Assembly: GCA_942486035.1 (NCBI GenBank)
Contig: CALNXK010000021.1
Span: forward strand, 2,207,501-2,271,500
From: Porites lobata
Lineage: Eukaryota; Cnidaria; Anthozoa; Scleractinia; Poritidae
Direction: 5' to 3'
DNA: 64,000 nucleotides
Position 1 is the first letter of the stretch; every line of letters starts with the position of its first letter. Of this stretch, positions 21,714 to 33,769 are shown one piece after another. Under the pieces are notes generated by a model. The model worked only from the letters and a program-made list of their open reading frames with translations, was not told the DNA's origin and did not search any database. A program made the translations under genes and the position numbers.

Positions 21714-22107
21714 CACCCTCGTACACAGCGTCTTCCTTCCCCTTAACCAGCGGTCGGGAAACGAGCGTTGTCTCGTCAAGCCAACATGCGCAGTAAGGGA
21801 CTCGAGAGACTCGAGGTACGAGATTGACTTTATATCAACTCCGTACTTACTCCTTCGCCTCTATACATATTTCTGTGTACGACTTGATTGTTATCATCCG
21901 CGGCTGTTGCCCTGGTTTCCTGGAATTAATAAGAAGAAGTCTACGTTAGCTAAACGAAATGCGTAAGAGACTAATGTGTTTGTCGGACATGAAAACCACT
22001 TACCCATCAGACATGGAGTCCATTGTTGGCAACCCTGTATAGTGATCACTTTCCTGGGTGTATATGCTGTCATAGTCCATATCCTCTAGGTCAATTATCT
22101 CAGACAT
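20059..22107 (-). CDS. Small membrane protein of an unrecognised family, complete, three exons
   Basis: Exons in transcript order are 22107-22004 (ATG), 20822-20527 and 20270-20059 (TAG). All junctions are GT-AG, with phases 2 and 1 and a total of 203 residues. Residues 1-35 are acidic. Residues 36-110 are polar and Lys-rich. A short hydrophobic Cys-bearing patch (CWFVVFIFCC, about 110-119) precedes NPWYSLLGKG (125-134). A hydrophobic run of about 43 residues follows and could span the membrane once or twice. A 27-residue tail is acidic at first and ends GAVWGSWV. The WY...GKG motif, the Tyr-Leu and Leu-Pro-Phe-Leu-Ile spacing, and the phase-1 intron inside the last Gly codon all recur in the gene at 1002-6775. 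The two are paralogues in opposite orientation. Role unknown. Structure confidence is high because frames, splice sites and a poly(A) signal all agree. Confidence 0.8.
21221..21320 (+). CDS. Orphan exon-like segment on the plus strand
   Basis: A T-rich acceptor (TTTACACTTTTAG) precedes 100 bases that are open as one base plus 33 codons, and a strong donor, GTAAGT, follows at once. The peptide is polar and rich in Tyr, Asn and Asp (FKNYDSNYDEYRVGYDC). It lies inside intron 1 of the minus-strand gene 20059-22107, antisense to it. No partner exon was found on the plus strand. It may belong to a nested gene or be a decayed exon. Confidence 0.35.
21474..21706. repeat. Dispersed repeat, copy 1 (AATTATTCCTC/GAGGAATAATT core)
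   Basis: It contains AAAACAATTATTCCTC and, 90 bases on, its near inverse GAGGAATAATTGTT, around two inverted GGGCTATT motifs. The same layout recurs at 39949-40191 with about 80 percent identity by eye. Each copy begins CTAGGCTATA followed by GTTATA. Confidence 0.65.
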
Positions 22108-23711
22108 TGTAGATTCCTTTACTGGACCGAATCGATGGATCTTTGATTAAAATACCCTTATGCGGATTTTCGAGACAAAATCCTCACTAAAAAAGAAACA
22201 ACCAAACATCACTAGACAGTATACTAACGATTAATATTGAGTTTGATTCACAAGCACACAAAACGTTTCTGGTGAGATCCCAGTACAGTAAATAAGTGAT
22301 CTTTTGTGGTACACTTCCTTTGTTTAAACTAGGGATAACATTACTGCTAGTCAGTGAAATCTGTTTTCAGAAATCATTCTGTTAAGACGTATTGATTTTG
22401 GAAAGACGCTATACTAATTCCCTAGAGTGATGGAAGTTAATTTATGAAAAGGAAGATGGTCTGACAGCAGATAGTACCAAGTATTTGCTATTGACGGGAG
22501 CCGATTACTAACAACTAGCTGTGTTGTCAGGCTTCGTTTTACTTTTAAATTCACAAAAATACAACTTGGAATGCAATTTCTTTTTCTTTTAGCCGGTCAA
22601 GTTCTCTAGAGAAACACACGCACAAAAAAAAAACAGTTAAATTCATGATTTGAGCCGTCACAACCTAATAATGAAGTCAGTTAAATTCGTAACCTTTCCA
22701 TGCAGTCAACGTCTCTAGAGAACAGCGGAGGAGGAAAACAATCACTTCTGTCAACAGAGACTACTGAGGGAAAAGTAATTTGGCTTTAAGCAACCAGTTC
22801 TATTGTGCAATAGAACTCTTGAACAATAGGCTTGATTAGGGTCCTAATGAATGGAACGCGCGTTTGAAGTCTTCTCATTTATCAACAGCGAATTTACAAA
22901 GTGCCGCATCTGACTGGACATTTAGGATAATAACGATTCTACTGATAATTTCCTGGATTTTCCGGTGCCTTTCGCGTTTGGGCGTGTTGATTTCCTATGA
23001 ATTTTGTAATAATCAGTCATGACCAGTTATTATATTAGGTGAAGCTCCAAATGGAAAATGTTGGCGCTGAACCTAGCACTTAATTATTTTATCAAAAAAG
23101 AAAGGAGAGATAATAAAATTGAAAAAGACAAAGACCAAGTGAAAGTTACGAGTGAACAGACTTTTAAGTATTTCAGTCCATTCACGGTTGTTTCTTTTGT
23201 AACCTCACAGCACATTAATGTGACCATTGGTCAGTCACAGTAAAATCAAAGTTTCCAGTCGGGTGTTAAACGAATCTTTGATGCTGACAAAAGAGTTATA
23301 ATTTCTTTTCTTTAGGCCTTTTCCTTTTCGCTTCTTATGTTCTCTATACTATAAAAGAAGAAACAACTCCTAAACCTAGATTTGAAAGCGGCTTGTGAGG
23401 AAATGTAGGCCGCAATAAAGATCTTGACCCATGAGAATCCATACTAGGGCACGGAAAGAGACTTTGCTACATTGAAAAGGAAAGGAAGTAAGTTAGGTAG
23501 TTAAAGTAGTTTTACTTAAAAGAGACGTTTTAAAAACTCAACTGATTTAGATAGGGGCGCTTTGTCGGTTTTCAGTAACCGATTAACAAATTTTGGCCCC
23601 TTGAGAGTGATTACAACAAACAAAACTGGTGCCGCACAGACCTTCTATTTTCCCCTGTAAAGATCGTCCCAAGGGGAAAGAAAGAGTTCTAGAAAGGCAG
23701 CACAAGGAATT

Positions 23712-23749
23712 TTACTGAGAGAACTACTTAAAAATAGTTCTCTCAGTAA
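23712..23749. repeat. Short perfect inverted repeat
   Basis: TTACTGAGAGAACTA is followed after 8 bases by its exact inverse. It could be a tiny foldback element or a stem-forming site; no flanking duplication is evident. Confidence 0.6.
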
Positions 23750-26371
23750 CTGTAATTATAAAATTAATCGCATTATAAAAGCTTATCTCCGGTATTTCCC
23801 TACCTTGTCAATCCAAAATCTTAAAAAACTAGAAATCTCGATAGACTGATCCAAGTGCTATTGAAAAACTGTTTGAATTTACTTACTATACTTTGTCGGT
23901 TTCGGTGTTGTCATACAGATAACATCTTTGTAAAAGAAATTTTCACACTTGGGCCCTAATTAAATGCCGCTGGCTGATAAATTTGTATCTTAAAAGGAAC
24001 ATTGACTTTATGGGATTAACAGACTTAACAAAATTGCATCCAAACGTCAGGACAAGGCCATTTTTAATATACCATTTAGTAAACTTCTAATTTATAGGGG
24101 TGATAGAGATTGCAACGCCTGCTGTTATTGTGACCGTAAAAATGTGAATTTAAAGTAGCAAACTAACGAAAACTAGCTAAAAAGACATTCCGAAGTGATT
24201 CTAGGGTGCATGTACAACCAGGTATGTAAAAGGGCAGAGGATATGAAAGAGCTTGTTTGCTTTCACTAAGTCAATGAACGCTAACATTAATTGTTTAATG
24301 TTTATAGCAAGTAATGAAATAGAACAACCGCCTGAAAGGTGACTTAATCATTATGACCTTATTCATCAATAATCTATCCTGAGTCCTGTGGAGTCACTAC
24401 CAAGTTAGTGCAATAGCCTATTAAGTTTGTAAAAATGCTCCTTTGCACAGTTTGCACAATAAGTAATAACCTATACGAATGTACTAAGCTGATTTGCATA
24501 GCACCGAGGTGAAGAACGCAAACAAACTAAGACGTGTGGCCAACCGGGTCGCTAATACTGAATAAAGGAATTCTGACGAATATGTATCTTGACCAGCAGA
24601 CATGAACTACTACGTATACGTAGTGGTTAAACCTGATTTTCCATCAGCTTTAATTGTTTCAATACGAACAGTAACAGCCTTTAGAGAGAAAAAAATATCC
24701 ACCCCCTATTTGGTTGTTTAGTGACGCAATCCGGATTTCAATCTATATTCTTAGAAGAAATCGTAACAATGCGCCTCTTAGCTGTCAAGTCTGAGAACTT
24801 TTTAAACTTGTTTCACCTGCCAAGAGTTCACTCACATTTCCAATCTTCAAAAAATAAGTAATGTCGCATAGTTTTTCAGTTATTCGCCCACCTGTACTAT
24901 TCTTTGTCAAGGTACCCAGATCTTAGGACACGGCGCATATCATGCAGTCTTTGCTAATTTCCTGTGTCATCGTTTGTTTGAGATGGAACGGAACAAGCTC
25001 CACTCAGAAATAATGAGAATAACTCGAGTCCTCGAGGAGCGAATCTCTGCCAAGAGTTATGGAGCTAACTTTTGTCCTGAATTTTATGGTTTGTTTGGTC
25101 TAAACAGGTCTCAAGTAGTAAGTGGGTCCTTTTTTTGAAAACTTGATTCATAATTTTTTTCGTCAGTCTCAATTTAGGTTACGTTACTGGTGACGAATTA
25201 AATTGGGGAGGTCGGTGGAGCGGCGTCATTGTTCGGGCTAAATCTCATTAGGTAGCACGTTTACAGTAGGGAAAACAAATTGTGAGTACGGACAAGGTCG
25301 GCGTGTGTGCTTGGTATGCCAGGTCACCCCAAAATGAAAAAGGGTTGTTGCATACTTGTTTAGCCCAACTTTAATGAAGACCGGATACCAGTCAGACAGA
25401 GTACTCGGACACGGGACATTTTATGCCTTTTCGTGTCACTCGATCCTTTAAGGGGCTTGTGATATTGCAACGATTATGAAGCATTACGCCGACACAAGCA
25501 GAGTGTACAGTTAAAGTCCTTACAGTAATCAGAAGGCTATAATTCATTTCATAACATATAACATAATACTTACGTCTAATTGAGTCTCATTTGGAGCCAA
25601 GTACTTCCATCTAAGAAGTCAAGCTATTCAGCTGTTGTAGAAAGACTGTTTTCATTGTAGTATATCACGACTGACAAACCGGAAGAACTGAAATTTCCCA
25701 TTCTTTGCAAAAACGAGACAATTTCTGACACTCAAAAACACCCACTTCATAACAAGCAGCCTGGTTAACAAGCCATTATCTCTAAAGACGAAATAAATCG
25801 AAAAGTACGCACTAGCTAGTAATAAAAGCTGCTGGGTAAAAGCTGTCAAAGCTTTTCCAGTCAAACAGAAGGAAGAATATTTCCCAGTGCTGAAGTTAGG
25901 AATATAGTTTTAATTAGGCATGCAAATCTGTTCGAAGTTTCTATTCAATGTTTAAGTAAACGTCTCAATTCTGGTTGCGTCATTGTTTGGAGGAGATGTC
26001 TTTGATGGCGTCTTCATGCCCCAAAGCCGTCAATCAAATTTTAGATGTCTCTTGTATGTTAACCAACTTTTCTTGACGGTTTATTTTGTATTAAAGAGTA
26101 TTGTGCTTTGTATTCGGGTCGGGATTCGGGTCAGGATAAATGCCTGACCTAATCACTGCTGAACTCCCTGAAAATGAACGCACAGGTTTTCTTCTTCTGG
26201 CCGTGAGACGAGTCTGAGCGGAGTTAGAGTTAAGTTTGTTAACTGACTTTAAGTCAACTCTAACTCAACTCTTGTCTCTCAACTCTCTAACTCAACTCCA
26301 CTTGTCAAAACAGTTGGTCCCTGAGTAGTCTGCAAGGGCATCCGGTTTTTTCGGCTTATAAAGAAGCGACG

Positions 26372-26380
26372 ACCGGAAAT
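26372..26380 (+). promoter_or_regulatory. ETS-like site in the presumed DENR promoter
   Basis: ACCGGAAAT, about 310 bases upstream of the DENR start codon, resembles the ETS/GABP site common in housekeeping promoters. An opposite-strand ATCCGG lies about 30 bases before it. The role is inference only. Confidence 0.25.
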
Positions 26381-26689
26381 AAGTCTGCGGTTCACAAGCT
26401 ATTCCCTGAGGTGCGGCAAAGGTTTGTCAAGGAAAAGAAGCTTATTGTTTTGAGAAAAATGCAAAGATAGTCACGTTTATTACTATTTTTGTTTTTGTTT
26501 TGATACTCATCCTTGCCCACTGTAAATGACAGGAACAAAAAACGCCCGCGGTGGGTATTCGGGGGATCGATACCCGGGGCGACCGGGCTTAACCCGGGGC
26601 ATGACAATTTCTCGTTACTGCAATCGCCTTGTACAGCGTTATTTCTAACTTCATATATGAAGTATCTACCAAAAGTCAAGAAAAACAAA

Positions 26690-29600
26690 ATGGCTGAAGA
26701 AGGAGACCACGAGCCTGTGACAGAAAATCCCGAGGAATCAGAAGAAAAAATCGAATATCCTCTAATAGTTCAATACTGTGGGGGTAAAAAATTTTTCGCA
26801 TGTTGCATATAATTCAAACGTATTTAACACTAAAATACTTTTGCTGTTTTTTGTTTTGTTAATTTGCCACTGATCGTGGACTGGTTCGATGATTGTCTCC
26901 TCATCCAGTTTGTAGCCTGCCCCTTGAGGTAAGGTTTTATGAGGATGCTGTTTTCTTAGTTTCCTTAATCAGTTACTTTCTCTAGATCTGTATGTAATGT
27001 TCCTTTTTTTAAAGTTGGTATCTTGGTGCTACAAATACACTTCACACTGATGATGGCGCAATTTAAAATTCACCTCAGTGTTGAGCATGTCGAGACTATT
27101 GCAATTTCAACTATGAGAAGTCTATTAGGATGGTTGAAATGACTTTAATACTCACCCCTATAGTATGTATTATGTTACAAGTCAAATTTGATTTCAGGTA
27201 AATTTTGATTTAACCTAGGTTGATTCTAAATTTCCAATGTCTCCCAGCCATATGAGACAAAGGAAATTGAGAATCAACCTAGGTAAAACAAAATCACCTG
27301 AAATCAATAAGAATATTGTGAATTATAAGGAACCTCACTTTAATCTTCATGATGAGAAAAAGGTTTGGGAAAAGGGTGTTGCTCCTTAGCAACCACAGTA
27401 ATGAAATATTGGCGACAGTTTATCCCTTTTGTTTTAAACATCCAAGTAGTATTTGTGAGATTTCCAAACATTTTTACTCATCACACTGACACTAGAGTCA
27501 TATTTTTCTCTGTTAGTACTGTGAGTACACTGCAGAATATGAGAAGTGTAAGGAATGGCTCAAGTCAAATATCCCTGATGCTTATAAAGTCCTTATAAAC
27601 CAAGGTAATTTATTGAACACACTTCTGTTTAATTTGTTTTGAAATTTCCCCTGACATAGTAATCATACTTGGGAAGATTGGAGAGCACTCAAGAAGCACT
27701 TCTTGAGTGCTCTCCAAACTTCCGAAGTGTTATGGATGCACGTGGGAAATTTGGAGAGCACAAGAGAAGCGTAAGAGTTGCTCGCAGAGTAATAACTCGA
27801 TACTTGTGCAGTTAATAGCCTGAACCAATTCTTCCATAACAAAGCTAACAAAAGCACTTGGAAAAAGTGTAACAAAATGCAAAATGCAATGCAAAATTCT
27901 TGTAACACGCAGCACAAATGCTTCTATTGGTTGGTTACAAACACGCCACAATCGTCTATTTGGAAGAAAAATGTTTTTCTAAAACTGAGTGTGAAAATTT
28001 GCTTTGTTAAGGTCAATGGAAACTAAGCAGAAACAAAGGTAAAACAGTCTTTAAGTCCACCTAAAATTAAAATACTCAAATGTTCATAAGAAAGCGTGGA
28101 GTATGGTTTGGATCCGTTGAAACGATTTTTATGTTTTACTTGGTGAAATCCAGGAAACTTGTTGTTTAGCGGAAACAACTTTCATCCTTTGTTATATTTT
28201 ATTCATTTGCGAACAATGGAGGAAGTCTTACTTGTACTGTTCATTAAGGCTTCTTGAGAGGACTGGGCTGCAATTGTTTTTGTGAGTAATAAAATAATAT
28301 TATTTATGTCTTTTTGTGTAATTTGTCTTGTTATTGTAGGGGAGATTTTCCTGCCTTGGATTGTTTGGTTATAACAAAAGTGCATAATTTTTTTGCTATT
28401 ACTTTATAATTAACTTGTTTTCAAAAGGCTAAACAAACGTTAAAAACGGAGGCTGAGCACTTTATACAAATCGGATATCCTCGACACAGACCAATTTGTG
28501 GTCTTTTTCCAGCTGGATGTCAGTCTTAATGCGAGACTTTTCAATGACTTGAGGGCTCTGACTACATGTAATTTGCGAAACATCTTCACCACTTTTGTTG
28601 TTGGTTTAATTGAGTGACTAGAAGCTGAATTCCAAAAATGCTAGAAAGTTGTTCCTCACATGTCATCAAATTTACGGATGGGCGGGTATAAATAAAGGTT
28701 TTTTTCATTGCGACTCAATAGTACTTAATAAAGGGCAAGCATGCGCGCAATGTTTAAATGTCTTTTGTTAATGTTAGCTGCTGAACAGTTAGCTGAAGTG
28801 GATGTCAGTGAAGGTGCAGCAAAAAAGAAGCAGACAAGAGGTAATTTTAACAGTTGAACCTCCGTGTGCGACCACCTCCCGTAAGCAACCAGCTCCCATA
28901 AGGGCCACTTATCAAAAATACCAAAATTTCCCCAGTCAAAGCCTTATTGTTAGAACCTCTCAAGAATGGCCACCTCTCATAAGCAACTGCACCCACTTTT
29001 TGGCCTGACAGTTTTGTAGTTTTCCATTGTTTTTAACCTCTTTTAATCGACCACTTGATGCATGGTGTGCTCTCTTTGTTTACTGTAGGTACTACAAAGA
29101 ACTTTCAGTAACAAAATGGAACTACGCTTATACATAACTTAGAAATTGAATGCATTTAATTCTCTGCCACAAAGTTGATGTGTTAGGACATTTTCTTGGA
29201 AGGGATCCCCTGTGGTTTGATTCTCATGAGCCACTACATGTACCTCCCATAAGCAACCATAAAATTGTCCCAGTTTTGATGGTCATTTACGGAAGGTTTG
29301 AATGCACTTTCTTATCTCCAGTGCCTCATTATGATATATGAGGTAGTATTAGTTGGTAAGAACTTTTTAGACCATAGACCAACCCCATACTGTACTTATT
29401 CAAATGAAAAATATGTGGCAGCACTTTGTTGTTGCTTATGGCTGTCTTGGAAGTGAATAAGGTGTTTATAACCCTCTTAATAAGAATTTAATGATTAAAA
29501 GAAAAGTAAGAAGATTCGATTCCCTGATTTCATTGATAAGGTCCAAAGTTACCCTGTTTCAAAAGTAGCTCAGTTGCTAGAGTGCTTGTCTGCAAAACAT

Positions 29601-32435
29601 GAAGTTGAAGCTGGTTCAATTTTTGGGATATAACCAACACTTGCATGTATACTTATTTTCTCAAAAGAAGTGACAAAGAATTACTACATTTCCCCTGCAA
29701 ATGGCCAGACCTTTGGGTAGTTCAGATGATGTATAAATGGCAGGCTGTGTCAGTAAGAGACATACAGTCATGTAGGAGTCGGTGTCCTTAATATTGTACT
29801 TGCATGATAATTACGTTCATGTGACCTTTAAATAAAGTAGGTTTCTGATGAAGAAAGCCCTCATAACTGTAAGTCAAATAATGTGGTATGCATAATTTGT
29901 TAGACAGTACTGTGTGTAAACACATACTTGTTTCATGTTTCCTGCTTTATTCCTAGGTGGAAAGGGAGTTGTGAGAGCTCCTAAGAAAAAGGTAATTTAA
30001 TAAGGCCCCCTAAATTATTAAATATTGTTTGTAACAGTCTTAAGCTTAGTATATTTTCTAAATTTCAATAGACTACTCATTGGGTGGTGTGTAGTAGACC
30101 AGGTGACTTGTCCCTAGTCATCCCTATATTTTGGATGCAGGAATCACACAAGGGGGGCAGTACATGAGAATCTTGAATATTAATAGGAGACTTAGAGATA
30201 ATTGGGGACAGGTCAGGTGGACAGGTCCAATGCATTTTCATGTTTAATTTTAGAGGTCACATGAGGGTTGGCAGAGTCGCCACTGTGCTTTTTTTTGGGG
30301 GGAGGGGTGGGGGTTGGGTAGCAGCATGCATAGCGTCTTACCCCCAGTACTGACCTCTTTTTTTGGCTGCTTTACACTTATGAGCCCGTAGCTGCATTAC
30401 CATTGAGCAGCAGGTGACCTTTTCTTATGTCTGTGAAAATATTTTGTGGGTACAATGAACCAGGGTTGCCTTTCTGATACATTGTCAACTTGGAACATCC
30501 TGCATCAACAGACACTTTTGCATCCTGGATGTTGCAGAAATAGAATCTTTTATATGCTGCCTGTTCAGCTGTGTCATGGAAGGACACGATGCAACTTGGC
30601 TATTAATAGCAATTAATGCACCTTTTCACTCGTGATTTGTTTATGTTGACTTTGTCGTTGTTCTTAATTAAGAATGTGACCAAGAAAGTTGTACTTTCAA
30701 GAGCGCAAAGAAACAAAAAAAAGTATGTGACTGTTGTGACTGGATTAGGTACATTTGGTAAGTGAAAATTGTATTAACTTGTTTGGTTGTTTTTAAAAGC
30801 ACACTGGATGGAGTTGCTACTTGTTGCTGGATGAGGAAATGTTGTGTTCAACATTTTCTTGATCCTCTACTAACCATTTTTAAAAAAATTATACAGGCCT
30901 TGACTCTTATCATCAAGTTAATGGCTTTTGCCTGGTCTTGGCTGCCACTGTAAGGTTTTTTTACACACAAACATTATGCTGTCCCACTACTAAAAAATTT
31001 ATCTCCACCCTGGGGTATGATTAGGTAGTTTTAACAGAAGCTGGAAGTAGATTTTATAATTATTGCCCTGTAAATTAATAATTATGATGAACTGAAATTT
31101 CAACCAAGATTGGTAATATCTGTGTAGTAACTTCATGTACACCTGCTTTGTGTTCCCTTTGTCTTAGCATATTTTTAAATATTTTTTAGTTACATGTACA
31201 GGTAAGATAATGGTGTCGTAAAAACTTTTATCCTAAGGGAATTTGTTAAAACTAATTTGAGGGAGTATTTGCCCCTGGAAAATTTTCATAATTATACTTC
31301 CATATTTGCCACTTATTAGTCGGATATATATGTAGCTCCCAATACATTAATGACTCTGTCATTTTAATGAGTAGTCAGTTTATCAATCAACCCTTTTTTA
31401 GTTATCCAGGGATTCACAAAGTAACTCAATAAATTAGTAAACCTGTGAGTGAGAAACGTAACTCATCAAGAAACATTTGCATCTTAAAGGTTCTAAGCAG
31501 TTATGTGCAAACGTTTTTTAGATATTGACTGCAAGAAGGCTGCCAAGGCCTTTGCTCAAAAATACTCCTGTGGATCATCAGTGACAGGCCCTGATGAAAT
31601 TGTCATCCAGGGAGATGTCTTAGACGATCTTCTGGATTTTATTCCTGAAAAGTGGCCAGAGGTGACTATTTTTATCCATTATTCATTCTTATTTGCCCTA
31701 TCTTTTCACAAACAATTATTTGTGTTGTAACAGCAAAACAGTGTAAAGAAATTTCTCTCAATATTGCTTTCAAGAGAAGAAAATTTAAGAAGCCTTCAAA
31801 TGAAAGCTCCCAGGTAGATTGGGGCAGGGAAATGTGAAGGATGCATTCAATAATTGATGAAGTAAAAAATCCTGGGGGGTTTCCCCATAAAGGCTTATAC
31901 AGGGAGGATCTGCCTGAAGGGGGTACCTTTTTCAGGCTAAAGGGTAAGGATTCACAAGTTGAAGTATATGAAAGGGGAGGATAATCGTTTAAGTATTTAA
32001 AAGGTCTTTTATTTAAAATGCTTCAAAAAGATGTGCCTTGCTATAATTATCATTCTAATTTATTAAAATAATGGTACACGAAAATGACAGAGGGAGTTGC
32101 TGTTGTAGGCATTTATTCTTATTCTTAGGTATGTTAAAGGGGTACCATTTTTCAGTGGAAGGCATACAAATAATATTAAAAGGGGTACCCTTCTGCGAAA
32201 AATGGTGCATAAAAGGGGGAATGGTTGGACCTCTGGGCGAAGCCTTCCTGTATAGAACTTTGGTTGAGTAACCCCTTTTCTATTGTTTTATATCAAGCTT
32301 TACAATTTGCAGTTTTCTGGTTATAATATTTGTTAAAACACTTGCCTTACACTGTTAAAAAAATATTTTGATGTTTTTTTGTAACTTTAGATCGATGATG
32401 ACAGCATAGAAGATCTCGGAGACCAGAAAAGATAA
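26690..32435 (+). CDS. DENR: Density-regulated protein (DENR), complete, eight exons
   Basis: Exons are 26690-26783, 26909-26928, 27517-27604, 28778-28840, 29957-29991, 30673-30757, 31522-31661 and 32391-32435. All junctions are GT-AG, and the total of 570 bases gives 189 residues, close to the vertebrate length. DENR works with MCT-1 on the small ribosomal subunit in re-initiation and in recycling of tRNA and subunits. The N-terminal metal-binding-type module keeps Cys 30, 33, 40 and 49. A Lys-rich linker (AKKKQTRGGKG, then PKKK) follows. The SUI1/eIF1-like domain covers about residues 102-180 and includes KKKYVTVVTGL, QKYSCGSSVTG, DEIVIQGDVLDDL and EKWPE. The C-terminus is acidic (IDDDSIEDLGD). 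The start is the first ATG in the exon, in AAAATGG context. Exon 2 is only 20 bases. Poly(A) signals follow at 32465 and 32497. Confidence 0.95.
27178..27312. mobile_element. Inverted-repeat MITE in a DENR intron (AACCTAGGTTGATT family, copy 1)
   Basis: TTGATTTCAGGT...AACCTAGGTTGATTCT on the left pairs with AGAATCAACCTAGG...ACCTGAAATCAA on the right. A related copy is at 52181-52347 in CUEDC1. Non-coding. The outer limits are approximate. Confidence 0.65.
31880..32275. repeat. Dispersed repeat with GGGGTACC motifs in the last DENR intron
   Basis: GGGGTACCTTTTT, GGGGTACCATTTTTC and GGGGTACCCTTCTGC occur in one block together with GGGGTTTCCCC. Similar fragments lie near 33345-33395 and 46180-46210. 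Probably pieces of one transposon family; ends not resolved. Confidence 0.35.
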
Positions 32436-32464
32436 TACAGAATTTCACTGAAAAACCTTTGTGT

Positions 32465-32502
32465 AATAAATGTATTTGTATTGTAAACAAGGCATTAATA
32501 AA
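32465..32502 (+). other. DENR: Two poly(A) signals, DENR
   Basis: AATAAA at 32465-32470 and again at 32497-32502, 30 and 62 bases after the stop codon. Confidence 0.7.
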
Positions 32503-32833
32503 TCGGAGTCAAACTTTCTATAATTCCTAGTGCATATTTTGTCCACCATACGTTTCCCTGTCATTACCACTATCCAATCAGAATGACAGACTTAGTTATT
32601 TAATTTGCAATAATATTAGTCAGTGAAGACGAGGTACCCTGCGAGCAGAGGCACTGGGAAACGGAAAAGTAACCCTGTTTATTTGCGTGCAGATATCCCT
32701 AAGTTCTCTTGCCATTACGTGAACAGGGTATAGTTCTATAGTTGTAGTTTTTAGTATTGTGAAGCTTGTTTGTTTTTGTTGTTGTTGCTTTCTTTCTTTC
32801 TTTCCTGGTGACGTTCTTAGATATTAGTTATTT

Positions 32834-32965
32834 AGCAATTAATGAATGAGACTGAGTAGGATACGAAGAATTAAGCAGATCGATCAGGGTGTTATCCGAG
32901 GTGGATAACACCCTTCGAGATGTGCTTAATTCTTCATATCCTACGAAAGCCGAATTCATTAATTG
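32834..32965. mobile_element. Hairpin MITE, AATTAATGAAT ends
   Basis: GTAGGATACGAAGAATTAAG is mirrored by CTTAATTCTTCATATCCTAC. The centre is GGTGTTATCC against GGATAACACC, and the outer ends are AATTAATGAAT and ATTCATTAATT. The stem covers nearly the whole 130 bases. Confidence 0.7.
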
Positions 32966-33579
32966 TTTTATTATTCATTCAAAAAAATCCTAGTTTAAAA
33001 ACGTAGCTAAAAAATGCTCACCTGCATCGATGTTAAGTTTATCTTTGATATTGTACGTTTAGGTTTGTCCAGCTCCGCAAATATTCTCCAAATAGCAGAT
33101 GTCGCCCTCCGAGTTGTCTTCTTGCTGTTTTTGCTATGCTTTTAGCCATTATTTCGCCTAGTTCCAGTTGTAGTTCTTACTCTTGAAAGGAGTGAAGTGT
33201 TCGCCATTTTAGTTTTCACAACGAAAACAAATCAACCTTGTCCCGGGAAAACGATTGAAATCACAACGGATTTCCCTACCCTTTCATAAATTTCAATAAG
33301 TAAAATCCCTACTCTTTCATATACCTGGAGCTCGAATAAGGTACCCCCCTTCGGGCGGAGCCTTCCCGTTAAGGCCATTATAGGGAGTACCCCCGGGAAT
33401 TTCATAAGTCTATGACAAGTAAATTTGACTAATCTAAATGAAGGGAGATAACCGGCATCAATTTCCGTAAGTTACTTGCTTGATGACAGAATCATCTTTG
33501 ATTATGGGGTGCCGTTAATTTTTTTGACAAGATATTGGTCGCATTAATGTCAAACAAATAAAGTTGAATAATAACTCCA

Positions 33580-33765
33580 AAAAAGTTTTTTACAAAGTAA
33601 GATGGAATTATTACAAATTGCGAAAGTTTAGTTTATTTTTACAGAGTGCGATGGATAGTTGTTACAAATTGCGACAGCTTTTTCATTGCAACATGCGATA
33701 CGGTCTATCATAAATTGCAACAGTTATTAACAAAGTGCGATGATGATCATTACCAGTTGCGCGAC
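33580..33765. repeat. Degenerate minisatellite, ACAAATTGCGA unit
   Basis: Units such as ACAAATTGCGA, ACAGAGTGCGATG, AACATGCGATA, TAAATTGCAACA and ACAAAGTGCGATG recur every 30-40 bases. No coding frame. Confidence 0.5.
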
Positions 33766-33769
33766 ATAA

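Larger units (their letters stand above)
22108..26689. other. 4.6-kb gene-poor interval
   Basis: No exon could be supported between the starts of the genes at 22107 and 26690. Items seen are a 15-bp-arm hairpin at 23712-23749, a 16-bp palindrome at 24609-24624, and a local run of AACTCTAACTC-type repeats near 26220-26300. As the two genes diverge from this interval, both promoters should lie at its edges. Confidence 0.4.
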
